64,000 nucleotides of DNA from Balanoglossus misakiensis (Eukaryota; Hemichordata), in the NCBI GenBank assembly GCA_040954595.2, contig CM082578.2, forward strand, positions 17,174,001 through 17,238,000, given 5' to 3'. A program made the position numbers and the translations under genes. The notes below the pieces were generated by a model, which did not search any database, had not been told where the DNA came from, and saw nothing but the letters and a program-made list of their open reading frames with translations. This document shows positions 21,637 to 33,400 of this stretch, piece by piece (the stretch's first letter is position 1; each line of letters begins with the position of its first letter).

Positions 21637-22516
21637 TTTCGTCCCAGAGATTGGCGTAAAATTGGCTGCAGTATCGACCGAACAGTGTTGAAAGTTGATG
21701 ACGAAGTTTGTGTTCCTGTTTGAGAGTTGGGTCATTTATCAACCAAGGTGTTATAAACGTCAGAATTAGTGGCTGTTTTGTGTTGTGACCACCCTCCCGT
21801 AGAAATTACCTTCAAAAAGTGTTCAATCCGTTTGGTTTAAACCGGGTGTCAGCATTATGCCGTTTGCTGTTTCCTGAACGATCAAGTGGCACAGCAAGTG
21901 CGATGATCCGCTCTTTTCTAAAGCAATTGTTTGCCAACAAGTTCCCTTGCCGTCTTGAATACAGGAGCATCAAGGTGTTACATACCGCCGTCACCTGTTG
22001 ATATCAATCTGGAATATGTATTTCCGCCTCGTTTGTAGACACGCCCGGTTAAGCAACACCACGCAGAAGCAATGTAAGAACGTGTACGACCCTTTTTGAA
22101 AGGTCGAAATAATTACAGTAGAAACCAGACACCGCCAAACAGTATGGCCAGATATTGTTGCCCTCTTGGAGTAACATAGGGTTGGATGCACATGAATGGT
22201 GTTTATTGTTGGTTTTTATTTACAATTATTCATCTTTGAACAATTAATATACAGAAACCTCAGAGAGTATCAACACGTGGCAACGTTCAAGGGAATGAAA
22301 CTGGCAACTTTTTGTGTGCTTCGGTGTTTTTAAGAGTTTTTGCTAGTCACACATTTCTGGTTATTATAAGATCTCACAATGAATCAAGAACAAAACAGTA
22401 TATGAAGAAAAGATGGCAACTTCGGTGGTAAATGACGAATGTTCAACACCAAACAATTCCCACAAAAAATCTGAACTTTTGCAAACTGAATAAATGCACG
22501 TCACACAATCTATAGA
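21637..22516. other. Spacer between the two STMC6-like genes
   Basis: About 880 bp containing the 5' region of copy A and the 3' region of copy B. Minus-strand AATAAA signals at 22202-22207 and 22215-22220 probably serve copy B. No other gene is seen. Confidence 0.55.
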
Positions 22517-25500
22517 CTACATTGTTTTCTCAGGGTAATTGGCATCGACAGACGGCTGTCCATACGGAGGAGGATAAGCTGGATCCAGTTGCCCAGGATA
22601 AGACGTGGATGGGTTGTTTGGCCCTGGGTAGGTTGCCATCGGTTGGCCCGGGTATGCTTGCTGATTGTAGGGTTGCACTGGAAAAAAAATGACAATTGAA
22701 GGATTATGACCATTTAGTGGTACAAATGTGCTTTCATTTGACAATTATACGTTTCCAGTGAAGTGAGGTTATGATTTGTTCATACCATGCATGGTGATGT
22801 CTAAGGCTTGCCAGCGAAATGAACGTCAACACATAGTATCATTTAATTATCATGTTTCTGTTCAGCTTTGCCCAGTGTAACAAGTGTTTTCGATTTGAAC
22901 GTAGCTGAGAGTATTTTGTCATGTCTAAAGAAGCCGCAAAAAATTTCAAATTAATGATCATTCGGTGTAATTATATAGAGAGATAGAAAGGGGAGAACCC
23001 ACCTGTATTGGCAGCTGTACCGGATGACACCACGGTTACACCAGCAGCAGGGGCTCCACCCTGAATCGTGGTCACCCGGGTGCTAGGCTTCTTGTAGTAA
23101 CAAGCGTAGTAAACGATGCAACACGGTACGGTTGTAACCAAAAGGATAACGATGACAATGACCAACCTGTTAACACAATCACCCAAACGGACCTATTGGT
23201 AATTTTCATGTCTCCGTATATCTTCGCATCTTGTGATTGGTTCATTAATGGCGTTTGATGCGCTTCATACCCGGTTTCCATCTCGGGAACAAAAATGCTT
23301 CGAACTTGTACTCATTCATTCGACCGCATTAGACTTACAGTGCATAATCATCATGGGACGTCAAACAAATTCTCAGACAATAACACTCTCCATCGCATGT
23401 CGTCTGACCTATACGGGTCTACCGTACCGGCCTACAGAGTTGTATCATATGAAAGTCGCAAACTTCACTGTCTGCATAGTTGTGAATGTATGGATCCACT
23501 CACACCAGCCCACAGACACTGCAGTTACAGCAGTGACTGTAGGAAGACAGCTATACCTACCAGATATACCATCCTAGGGTCGCTGCTGCGTAATAATGTG
23601 ATGATAATGATGTACAGCAAGAGCTGGTTCCACAGCAATATTCATCGCTGTCACAACTGAAATCAAAGTTAGAGGGCATAAGACAAATGTTACAAATGTC
23701 GGTGAGTCATGAATGTTCCAGTCGCTAATTTCTTGACCAAACTAACTACATACTTATATCAAAGTCCTCAGTACCATGACTATTTTCCTTCTTACTGTGT
23801 GGTTTTGTAGGAATTTCTACGAATGACTGATTGTCTCCCATGATACATTTATACTCCGTTTAATTACAAATATTTCCCCTAGGATTTCCCCCAAAGGCCT
23901 TCCATATACATGTATACTTACTAATAGTATGAGGTGTAGTAATAACCATACAGAGAGTTCTGGTAAGAACAGGTAATTGCCGTGACCTGAAATGACACAT
24001 TACGAATGTTCATTAGGTGTGCAATTTAAGGTATACTAGTCCCAGCTTCTTGAGCTTGAAAAGTAGTTGAGTAAAAAGTCATTCGATTAATTTTGTTCAG
24101 CAAATATCCTCTTTATGTACGGGCGATTTTTTTTTACTTTTGTGCCACTGAACCAACTATCCAACGTGTTTGATATTTTTTTCTGGTGAACAAATTACTC
24201 AAGACTGGCCGCACAAAAGAGAAAATAGCTGAGCAAAACAAGCGTGGATCTGAGTTTCTGTGTCTCAGCTAAAATATAGAAATTGCAGCACGGACAAAAA
24301 GTTCGGATGCACGTCACGTGGCATGTCACTGTTTGGCTAACTAATTTAGACCCCGAAAATCTGATTGGTCAATAACTATCCGCACACGTGAAACAGGTAG
24401 ATCACGGCACCCAGTGATTGGTCGATTACTCTCTGCACTCTTGAACAGGTGTGCAGACGCTCCAGACAAAATGTGTTGACCGGGCAGTGACCCTATAATT
24501 TCTAATTAATTTGACCCGCTTGTTCACCGAAAAGTCAACAAATTTAAATATATATTGAAAACGCGCGTACATCGCCAGACAGATTCGCACCTGTTGGTGT
24601 ACATGTGGGACGGCGAAGAGATCGTTGAGACTGGGTTTTGAAATGCATACCCGACGGTAATCTCTGTTCTGGAATTTTGAATGTCGCCACCAACGGCGGA
24701 CGCAATAATGAACTAAAGGCTGAATGTATTCAGGGAATTTTGTTCACCAAATTTTCTCTCGTGTACTGGCGATTTTTATTCTGACGGTCGTGAATCGATA
24801 CGGTGTGTCGATGTAAGTTCCGTGTTTGAATCCGTAGAAATACTTCCCGACACCCTAGAAGCTCCCCACGGTTATAAACTTCGGGGTTTTTGAGAAGTTG
24901 ACTTTTTCAGTGAGCCCTACCTTAAAGTTGCTGACTTTATTAATTAAACCCGGGGAATCAGATGTTTTTGTAGCGAGAATACGTCACGAGGAACTGTTGC
25001 CACGAAATGTTGCGGGATAAACAAAATAAAAATGAAATAAATAAAATACAGTTCTTGGGATACCTGGCTCATGAACGACTAGTGTATATATCCCTCTACT
25101 ATGGTCAATACAATGGTCTGTCATTTAGATTCAATCTACTGGTAATGTCAAACTGTCTATACTTTCTATCTGTCACCTGAAACACAAAATGACCATGGAA
25201 ACAAATGGGGACATATGATCTCCACTTCTGACGTCACGTGGTTACAAATTCACACAAGTAAACAATTTGATACCCCTCCTTGAAGTCGGCGTTCCAGTTT
25301 GGAAGTAATAGGACAAAATGAGTTCTGAGTGAACTTATGACGTTGTGAAATAAGGAACTGTTAACAATGAAATACAGGTCTATGACGTTGGAAAAATCGA
25401 CAGTTCTTTTCCGACCTTCTCAGATTTTGATTTTGATTTTGAACCAGCTCTAAGGCACAGTACTAGGACTTACGTTTCCAGAAACGGATGTCAAAAGTTT

Positions 25501-25712
25501 TTTAAATGTTTCTAAACGCCACAATCAACAGATTTATCGATACAACCAGTGGATAACATCTGCGCTACGTCGAAAAAAACAACAACTTTCCGAGCAGGTG
25601 TTTAAAAAAAACGTTCAAAGGTGGACTTTTTAAGACTTACCTTTTCCACTACAAATACCAAAGACACGAAGAAGAGGAACGGGGCCGCCTTAAATAACTT
25701 CAGGGTTTTCAT
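22517..25712 (-). CDS. Shisa/WBP1-like (STMC6-type) membrane adaptor, copy B, with PPPY motif
   Basis: Five coding exons: 25641-25712, 23922-23986, 23561-23656, 23003-23166 and 22517-22677, phases 0, 2, 2, 1, giving 185 aa. Exon 1 is a classic signal peptide (MKTLKLFKAAPFLFFVSLVF). The luminal part has CSYQNSLYGYYY and then CDSDEYCCGTSSCC, ending GWYIW before the helix LVIVIVILLVTTVPCCIVYY and the juxtamembrane ACYYKK. The tail is rich in Pro, Gly, Tyr and Gln (QQAYPGQPMATYPGP) and has PPPYGQ, a class I WW-binding site. Exons 1 and 2 have exactly the same lengths (72 and 65 nt) as copy A, so the two are tandem duplicates that diverged mainly in the tail. Likely an endolysosomal or Golgi adaptor. 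I cannot say which vertebrate member (WBP1, VOPP1, CYYR1, Shisa) is closest. Confidence 0.84.
24313..24320. promoter_or_regulatory. GTCACGTG E-box (CLEAR-like) in intron 1 of copy B
   Basis: ACGTCACGTGGC matches the palindromic E-box core of the MiT/TFE (CLEAR) site. It is one of several such sites near the STMC6-like genes. Function is inferred only. Confidence 0.3.
25229..25240. promoter_or_regulatory. Overlapping CRE and E-box (TGACGTCACGTG)
   Basis: A full CRE palindrome TGACGTCA (25229-25236) overlaps CACGTG (25235-25240), within 410 bp downstream of exon 1 of STMC6-like copy B. It could bind CREB/ATF or bHLH-ZIP factors. Confidence 0.35.
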
Positions 25713-25889
25713 ATTTGTGTGAAAAAAAAAACAACAGCTTGGAAGTTCGACGCAGGTTATTCCGACTGTTTCCCGTCGCAGCACTTGAAATCGAAGTATA
25801 AAATGTCAAGAAATTGACGTCGTGCCAGGAGAAAGTAAAGCGGTTTTGTAAAGACGTAGTTACGGCTAATCATTTCGTGAAACGTCATT

Positions 25890-25898
25890 GTCACGTGA
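25890..25898. promoter_or_regulatory. GTCACGTGA CLEAR-like E-box upstream of STMC6-like copy B
   Basis: GTCACGTGA lies about 180 bp upstream of the copy B start codon, where a proximal promoter would be. It fits the CLEAR consensus GTCACGTGAC except the last base. Confidence 0.4.
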
Positions 25899-26247
25899 TT
25901 AGTAGACGACGTTCCCGTCTGGCACTTTGGCTTTTTTCCAACCTTTATGCTCAGGGAATGTTATTTTGAACTGATGCGGAACTCTTATTTCAAATTTATT
26001 TCAGAGAAAAACGAAAATTTGTCTTCTACGACGTGTATTCCTGTGTCGGCGAAATTGAGTCTGCTTCCTAATCTGTGTCTTTGGCCAACCACTGTCCCAC
26101 TATTGGACGCCCAAATTTTTGTCGGTGCACTGTTTGTGTGCCGTTGAATTGCTTGTATGTCAAGATCAAGATGTGATATATCTGTTCAAGGACAATGACC
26201 GAATGAAGCTGAAATCTCACACTTTTAGAAAAGAAAAAGGTGTCATG

Positions 26248-26253
26248 TTTATT
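26248..26253 (-). promoter_or_regulatory. Possible poly(A) signal of the FGD gene
   Basis: AATAAA on the minus strand about 1.16 kb after the stop codon. Other signals may exist in this AT-rich stretch. Confidence 0.35.
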
Positions 26254-27410
26254 GTAAAACCAATGATGTCAACATAAAGAAACACAAAATACTCAAATCA
26301 AGTTTGAAAATGAATCAATGCATGTACTTTTCTATGAAGATCACAGCTCCTACAAAGTTGGTTTGATGAAAAAACACTCATGCACACAGTTTAAATGTGA
26401 AACTTAAAAATGCATTCATGTTGTAACTGGCTTTTGTATTTAAAGCAAATGATGTGCATTAAAATGTATTTAAACCCACAGCAGATCATGATTGGCTAAA
26501 CTTTTCTCTAGGTGGTCTCCACTAGGCAAACAGGATGCAAAATTTGGCCAGAGAAAATTTTGAACTCTTGCCATGTTTCAAATAAAATAAAATAAAATGC
26601 ATGTATGCAAATCATATCCATACATGTACATGTATACTGAAACTCAACTCGGGCATTTCAACATACGTTTATACCTAATATAAATTGCCACAACTTTTAA
26701 CACAGTTACATGATGTAAGTGGCTTCTTCAAGCATTCACTGACTGCAAGCTTCATAATACTGATAATGAATTTTAGTATTTATATCCTATTCATGCATTT
26801 TATACTGCCATCATGCCTGGCATTTTGAGGAAACACATTTAAATCATGCTTCACTCCCATCGGCAGTTTTAAACTTTCAATATTATTTAATGTCTTCCAC
26901 CATAATGGTAATGGAATATGTACTGTATATATAGGTTATCCTAATTTTCATAGAAAAACTTGACTTCAGTATAATATAAAAACAAAACACATAAATCATC
27001 ATTTTCCTTCTAAGCAGAGATGCAGAAGTACATCAGATGCATTTACTAACATCTTGGACTTTTTACAATAACCAATAATGATGATTATAGAAAGGGTTAT
27101 AGAGGAGCTTCCAAGTTTTGAAATAAAATGTGTCATTTTCTTTAAAAAAAAATAGTCGGTACATCATAAGGAAAAAATATGACGTTTGAATATATGCTCA
27201 CATAAATGTACTTCCTTGTAAGTATTATACATTGCAGTCTTTAGATGAGTTCTATCCCTTCAAACAGTGCACTTGAGTCCAGTCTCACTGGAGGAAGACA
27301 TAATAAAAAAAACATGTGCTATAAGACGTGTGGAGCTGTGATACTGTCAGCCTGTCTGTCGGTCTGGTCCTTGCAAACATGGCAGACCCATCGAACACAA
27401 GATGATGTCA

Positions 27411-30400
27411 TCAGCTTGGAGACAGTGTTCCATACTTCTTGATCATCTCCATCCACCTGTCAACAACAAATAACACAAACGACTGAGTTGATACATCTAG
27501 ATATTCTTATGTCAGGGGTTAAAAACCCTTTTCATATACACAACAGGTCCCTGGGGGTAAGTAGTAACAATAAAATCACTGGCCCGAATCTTGCTTGTTT
27601 CGACTTGCTCTGTTGTAGAAGTGAACGGGGAGAAACAATAGCTAGACTGTCTGTGGTTATTTTGTGCGCATTGGTGTTACTTACTGACTGCCACTTTGCC
27701 ATTTTTGATCTGCCCTTATGAAAATCAACTGCTACATCAACCATCAAACTGCACGGTCTGCTACATACATGTAAACTACAATGTCAGGCCTGTCACAGCT
27801 AAACATGATGCCAATAAATTCCAAAGATCATTATCCAAGCAACGAATTACTGTGGATCTCTGATGGACACGGAATGTTTCCAATACTTACTCATCCTTAG
27901 TCTCTTCCTTATCAGCTGCCAAGTAATATATATTTTTCTTGTAGGTGACTTTGAAAGCATGTGGTCTCTCTATCCCATCATCATCTGTCACAGTTTGTGC
28001 TTTGAAGCAACTCAGTGGTAACGATAAGAATGGATTGATATCCTGTATCAACAGACACAAATACACACTTCTTAAGTCAGGAGATTGTGACAATCTTTGC
28101 AACTTTTGGACTTATGGCATAAAACTTTGCACTATACATTCATGTCATGAAATTCACAGCATTCTGACAACAATTCAATGTGGAAGTTTGGTTTCATTTT
28201 GTTCTGGTTATTTTAAACTTTGACCTTTGACACCAATTCAGGTCATATGCTCTGTACCTGGTGAGCCTTGTAGAAATGCAAAGCCAAGCTGGAAATCACA
28301 ATCCACCTCTTCACCCAGACTTTCTTGCCGACATAATGTTTGTCTGATGTGCATTGGTGTAGATGGCCTGAAAAATCAATCACTTCCTCTTCTTCCTCTT
28401 CTTTTACCTTTTCCATCTCCTTCTTGTCTTTATCTGTAGCAGTGGTCTCTTCTCCATCAACTTTGTCATCCTTCAAGAACACACATACATCAATTGGTTT
28501 ACAGTTTCTATGATGGAGTCATTTAAGGAGTGCAAGAAAGGGAATCAGCACAACAATCAGAGTCTACTTCAATGATAGCCAATGATTTATAGACTCGATC
28601 AAAGGACTCAAAATCAAACGATAGTTTGATCAAATTGCCGTTACCAGGATCTGATTTCAAATTCCGAAAAAATGTGGCCTAATGTAAATTAGAGGTGTTT
28701 GTATTCTTTTAAGTGGGACTGATCGCTTTTGAGCAGACAAGCCATCTCTCCCTGTCACTACGGGGTTTTTTTTTTCAGTAAGTTAGTTCCTCCATGCCTG
28801 TGACTTGTTGCATGACTAACTTGCCTGAGGGCAGTTTGGTTGCACAGCCAGTCAACTGGAAATAACGAGGTTGACCTGAGGGGCTCTAATACAAGAAGAA
28901 ATGCAGTAATTGTTTATTTGTTGTATAATAGATACATACTTGAAGGTCACTCTTGTCTACACTGTCATCTTCAGACTTCTGCCGCTTGAAACCTAGGAGC
29001 TTGTAACACTCGACACAAACTCTGTGTAGCCCCTTCTGGTCATCGTACTCCAACTTGACACGGTAAGTTGAACATTTGTCACAAACAACCTGAGAAGTCA
29101 AAAAGGCAAAGTGATTATCAGTGGTTGACTTCTGAAGGCAGTTCAAATGGTGTTTTTTCTAATCTCTTTTCCTGTATTTTGCAGGGAGTGAAAATAGTCA
29201 TAGCTGATGTCATTTACTGCATCAGTCAATTGCAAGCCTATAGTCTTGTCTACTCACCAGACCACAAGCTCTGCAATGATGACGTCTTCTCTTAAAAGAA
29301 TGAAATTCAGCAGCACATCTCATACACTGGGTCGTACAGTCGTCTCGCACCCATTTTGGTGCTCTCTTCCCTAGTGAGTTCACATTTTCCTGAAATTTAT
29401 ACAAAAAAATTGTGATGTGATGAAATTGAACAGATTTCAACATGCAGTATTGAATGCAGATACATTAGACGACTGACGACGTCTATAACCAATCAACACA
29501 CAGCTTTATTTCTCACCTCTGTCTCACGAAAGTTTTTCTTCTTTCTGTTATACTCTTTGATAGTTTCTTGAATTGCCTGCAAAGATGTTCAATAATACAT
29601 CACAGAAAGAAATAATGATTTGACAACATTCTCCTGTTAAATGGGAGAATGTGGATTGATGTGAAATGTAATCAGTTCATTATTTGACTGGGGATTTTTG
29701 ACCTTCATAATCCACATCAACTGCAACTGACAGGGAGTGGATGAATTCCATGCCATTACTTGCTCAACATGTCGCCAACTTACCTCAACCCATTCTGTTC
29801 TTTGCTCTTCAGAAGTGGCCTGGAACTCCATCACCTTCTGTTTACTACTGACATGGAAAGAACAAGTGCTTGACTCCGTATTGACATTGGCTACCTGTGT
29901 GTAGAAACATTGAGTTATATTGTTTGGAAGGCGGTACTCAGAAAAACTCCCCCAGAAATCAGAGCACAAGAGCAATTTCACAAGGAGTGCCAGACGACAT
30001 ACAGCTAAACAAATAAGAGAGTCACTTGACACAAGTGTCCATGTGAGCAAACATTTCTTTCTTTCGATCAATGATTGATGATTTTGTTGTTTTTTTATCC
30101 CATACCTGCATGCCTTTGACGTCAAGCTTTGCCCTCACTCTGTATTTTCCTGTAGTAGTGACTAATTTCTTGTGAATACTACAACACAGCAATATATCAT
30201 TAAACTGAAAGGCAAAAAAGACAACATGTCACAACGTATTGAATTGTGTGTACATATTCTAGCAATAACTGTCAAGAAAACTATTTCAAAAAAATCCTCG
30301 CATATTTTTTTCAAATGATGTTTTTTTTTAGATTAATTTTTGACTTCTAGTTCCTTCTGCTATTTGCATTCGTGATTTGACACAAATTTTTGTATTTGTC

Positions 30401-33400
30401 AGATACTCACCAGGAAGAGATACCTATCCTGTGCCTCGCCCCTTCTTGCTGATCTCTTGATGATCTTACCCTCCTTCAGTAATTCCCTTCCAGGAACAAT
30501 GATTTCTTTGGAACCTTCAATTGTTGACTGCAACTCAAGCAAATTTTTGAACTTTTCCTGAAATAAATAAAATGCTTTCTGTCAAGACGTAAACTATGCC
30601 AATAGAACAGAGCAGGTACTGAAGACTGTTAGATTGTCAAAAATTTATGCTGCATGTACATAGTCAAATCTTATTTTCATATCACAAGATCACAGTCTCC
30701 ACATTTGGTGGATACGAGACCTTCCACATGTAAGGTCAATTCAAGAGTTTCTCCAAACAACACAATGTCACTCACAATTTTCTTCATGGCTTCCATAGAG
30801 CTTTGAGCAGCAGTAGAAATCAGACCCAGTGCAGCTGTATGAGGAAAACATAAATAGAGAATGAATGTATGCAGATATCTGCATGGGCAAGTTGAATCTG
30901 ACACTGTCAGACACAAACAGGACATTCACACTTCCTCAGGATGCGTGGATTGAAGGCCATCACCGCATCACTTACATAATCACACCTTTCCCTTTCAAAT
31001 TACGGCAGCTTCTATCTTATTTTTATTGGTTATAAGTTTGGGAGCTCGCCCCTAAAAAAAGATGAACTCCAAAATTCACATGGACAGCTGTACAAGCAAA
31101 ACCAGTGCATGTATGATCAGAGAAATGTGTGTATCCCTCTACATAATGCTACATATCAAGAAACCTCTTCAGTCTTTGGTGTGCAGAGAATTCTGAAACA
31201 GTCACTGTTTGAGATTTTGTTCCTCAGAAGGTCTATTGAAATCATAGCTGAAAATGGCCACTGCAGGTTTGTCTTCAACTATAGTGTACATTTTCCCTTA
31301 CTCTGTGTGTCTGCTCTGTCTTCAGCACCTTCCGGTAGACACTTCAGATACTCTGAAAATATTCAATGTTGAAATCAATGAATTGAAATACATTCCAGAA
31401 GTCAAAAATGTATCAAAGAGGATCTAATTTCACTGTACTGGTGATAAGAAAGTCAGAAGTTGTGATTTCTTGATCATGAAAATTACCTTTTAGTAGCAGT
31501 TCATATCTTGGTATTCTCTGTACTGGTTCCAGCATATGGTGTGGTAGAGACAGATTACCACAAGCTTTGTCTGTCTGTTGGTACAAAAAATTTTTTTTAA
31601 TGAATTATTGGTAATTGTACGCTGATGAGACAGCATGTAGCGCCCTCTAGCGTTGATTGATACAAATTTCAGTATGAGATGGCGACCGACAAATCTTCAA
31701 CTCGTAGTACAGCCTGATTACCTGTATAGCTCGCACTAAATCAGCAAAATCTGGCTGTTTCACCATCCACGAGTTCAGCAGTTCCATCGCATGGTCGAAA
31801 TTTTTGACATATTCCGAGTACATTCTAAAGAATGGTGCAAAATCCTTCATCAGGTCACCTATCTTGGGGTTACTCTCCCTGTGAAAAAAAGACAATCAGA
31901 ATAGAAATAATCAGGAACTCACTGGTAACATCTTCGAAATGACAACTTTGCATTTTTGCATAAATGAATCTATCTCAGTATTATCTGCTTAGATATTTGT
32001 GAATTTATTGATGGTCAAGGCATGAGTAATTGTAATTGCCAAGGCATATTTATTACATATAGTCACTACTTCCTTCCTGACTCTGTTCAACAGCTACAAG
32101 GTTATATGGTCATATATGATTTTATTACAGAAACAGTAGGCTATTAGGGCAGACTCTAAATTTTGATATGCACATGTAAGTACCATTAATATGAAATTTT
32201 AAATGGATTGCCATTCTGAAGTACTGGTAGTTGTATTTCTGTGTTCTACATCTGGAGGACAAGAAAACCCAGACTCTGGTATCTTACACTTACCAATTGG
32301 CCAGTCGCTGCTCCAGCTTTGGCAACAGGAAATCTCTGTGGAATTGGTAGATGGACTTGACATTGGCAAACATTTCCTGCACCACCTCTGGACTGAACCA
32401 GTTGCGAGCGCGGTTCTCAATATCCAAGCGGAAATGAAACACCTGGAAATGAAAAAACAAAACAGTGTTGAGGGTGGACAACTCAAAATGTACATTTGCA
32501 AGTATCGGTAATCCACTGCTATGAGAAACAAATAGAGCAGACCAACAGACAGGCAGGTATGGGAAAATAAATGCACTACAGTTATCTGTAGGCTACGTTG
32601 GAACTTTGATTGACGATCTTACCTGGTCAACTAAAAAGAGTCTGTTCACATATTTCTTCTCTGTTATCAACAGTTCATAGGCAACTTTCCGAGCTTCATC
32701 ATCAAATTCCATCTCCTGTTCATCCACTTCCAAGGGTAACTGCAAATGACATCATACTCCGATTTTCAATGAGAAAACAAAAGTTGTTGTTTGTGGATGT
32801 CAAGACAAAATGACATCCACACTATGCTGGTGTGTGAATAGCTTCAGAAAAGCAAAGATATGTCATGCAGATCTCCTGAACATAACTTCTTTGAAGGAAG
32901 AAGATAGATTAATTTAGACAACCTACATGATTGCATGCATGAAATCTTGAATGTACATCGTTCTGTTTCTATAGTATTAAAATGCAACTTACCACAATGT
33001 CCTGTATCTTAAAGCGAGGTTCTGCAATCTGTGGCTTATCATCTTCTGAGCTGCTGTTGAAATCGTCTGGATCAGCGATTGGCTCATCATCGCTTGAGTC
33101 CTCGCTAGCATCGCCCTCTCCTGCATTCCCTATTTCCTCATAAACTGGCTTCTCTTTGTCTGTGTTACCTGAATCAGTCGGTTTATCTCCATCTTTGCTT
33201 TCCTTGCCTCTAGCCTTCACTTCCTCGTAGATCACCTCCTCTTTCTTTGCCACGCTTTCCGCCTTTGGTTCGGTTTCAGATTTCTCTTCCGAGGCATCTG
33301 GATCTGGAACATCTTCATAGATCACTGGCTTCTTCTTGGGTGCAGCTTCTGGCGTTGATTCTGTTTCAGATTTCTCTGTGGAGTTTTCCGTCGTCGTGGG

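Larger units (their letters stand above)
25713..27410. other. 5' flank of copy B and 3' UTR/flank of the FGD gene
   Basis: AT-rich. The FGD stop codon is at 27411-27413, and a minus-strand AATAAA lies at 26248-26253, which would give a 3' UTR of about 1.15 kb. No other coding sequence is seen. Confidence 0.55.
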
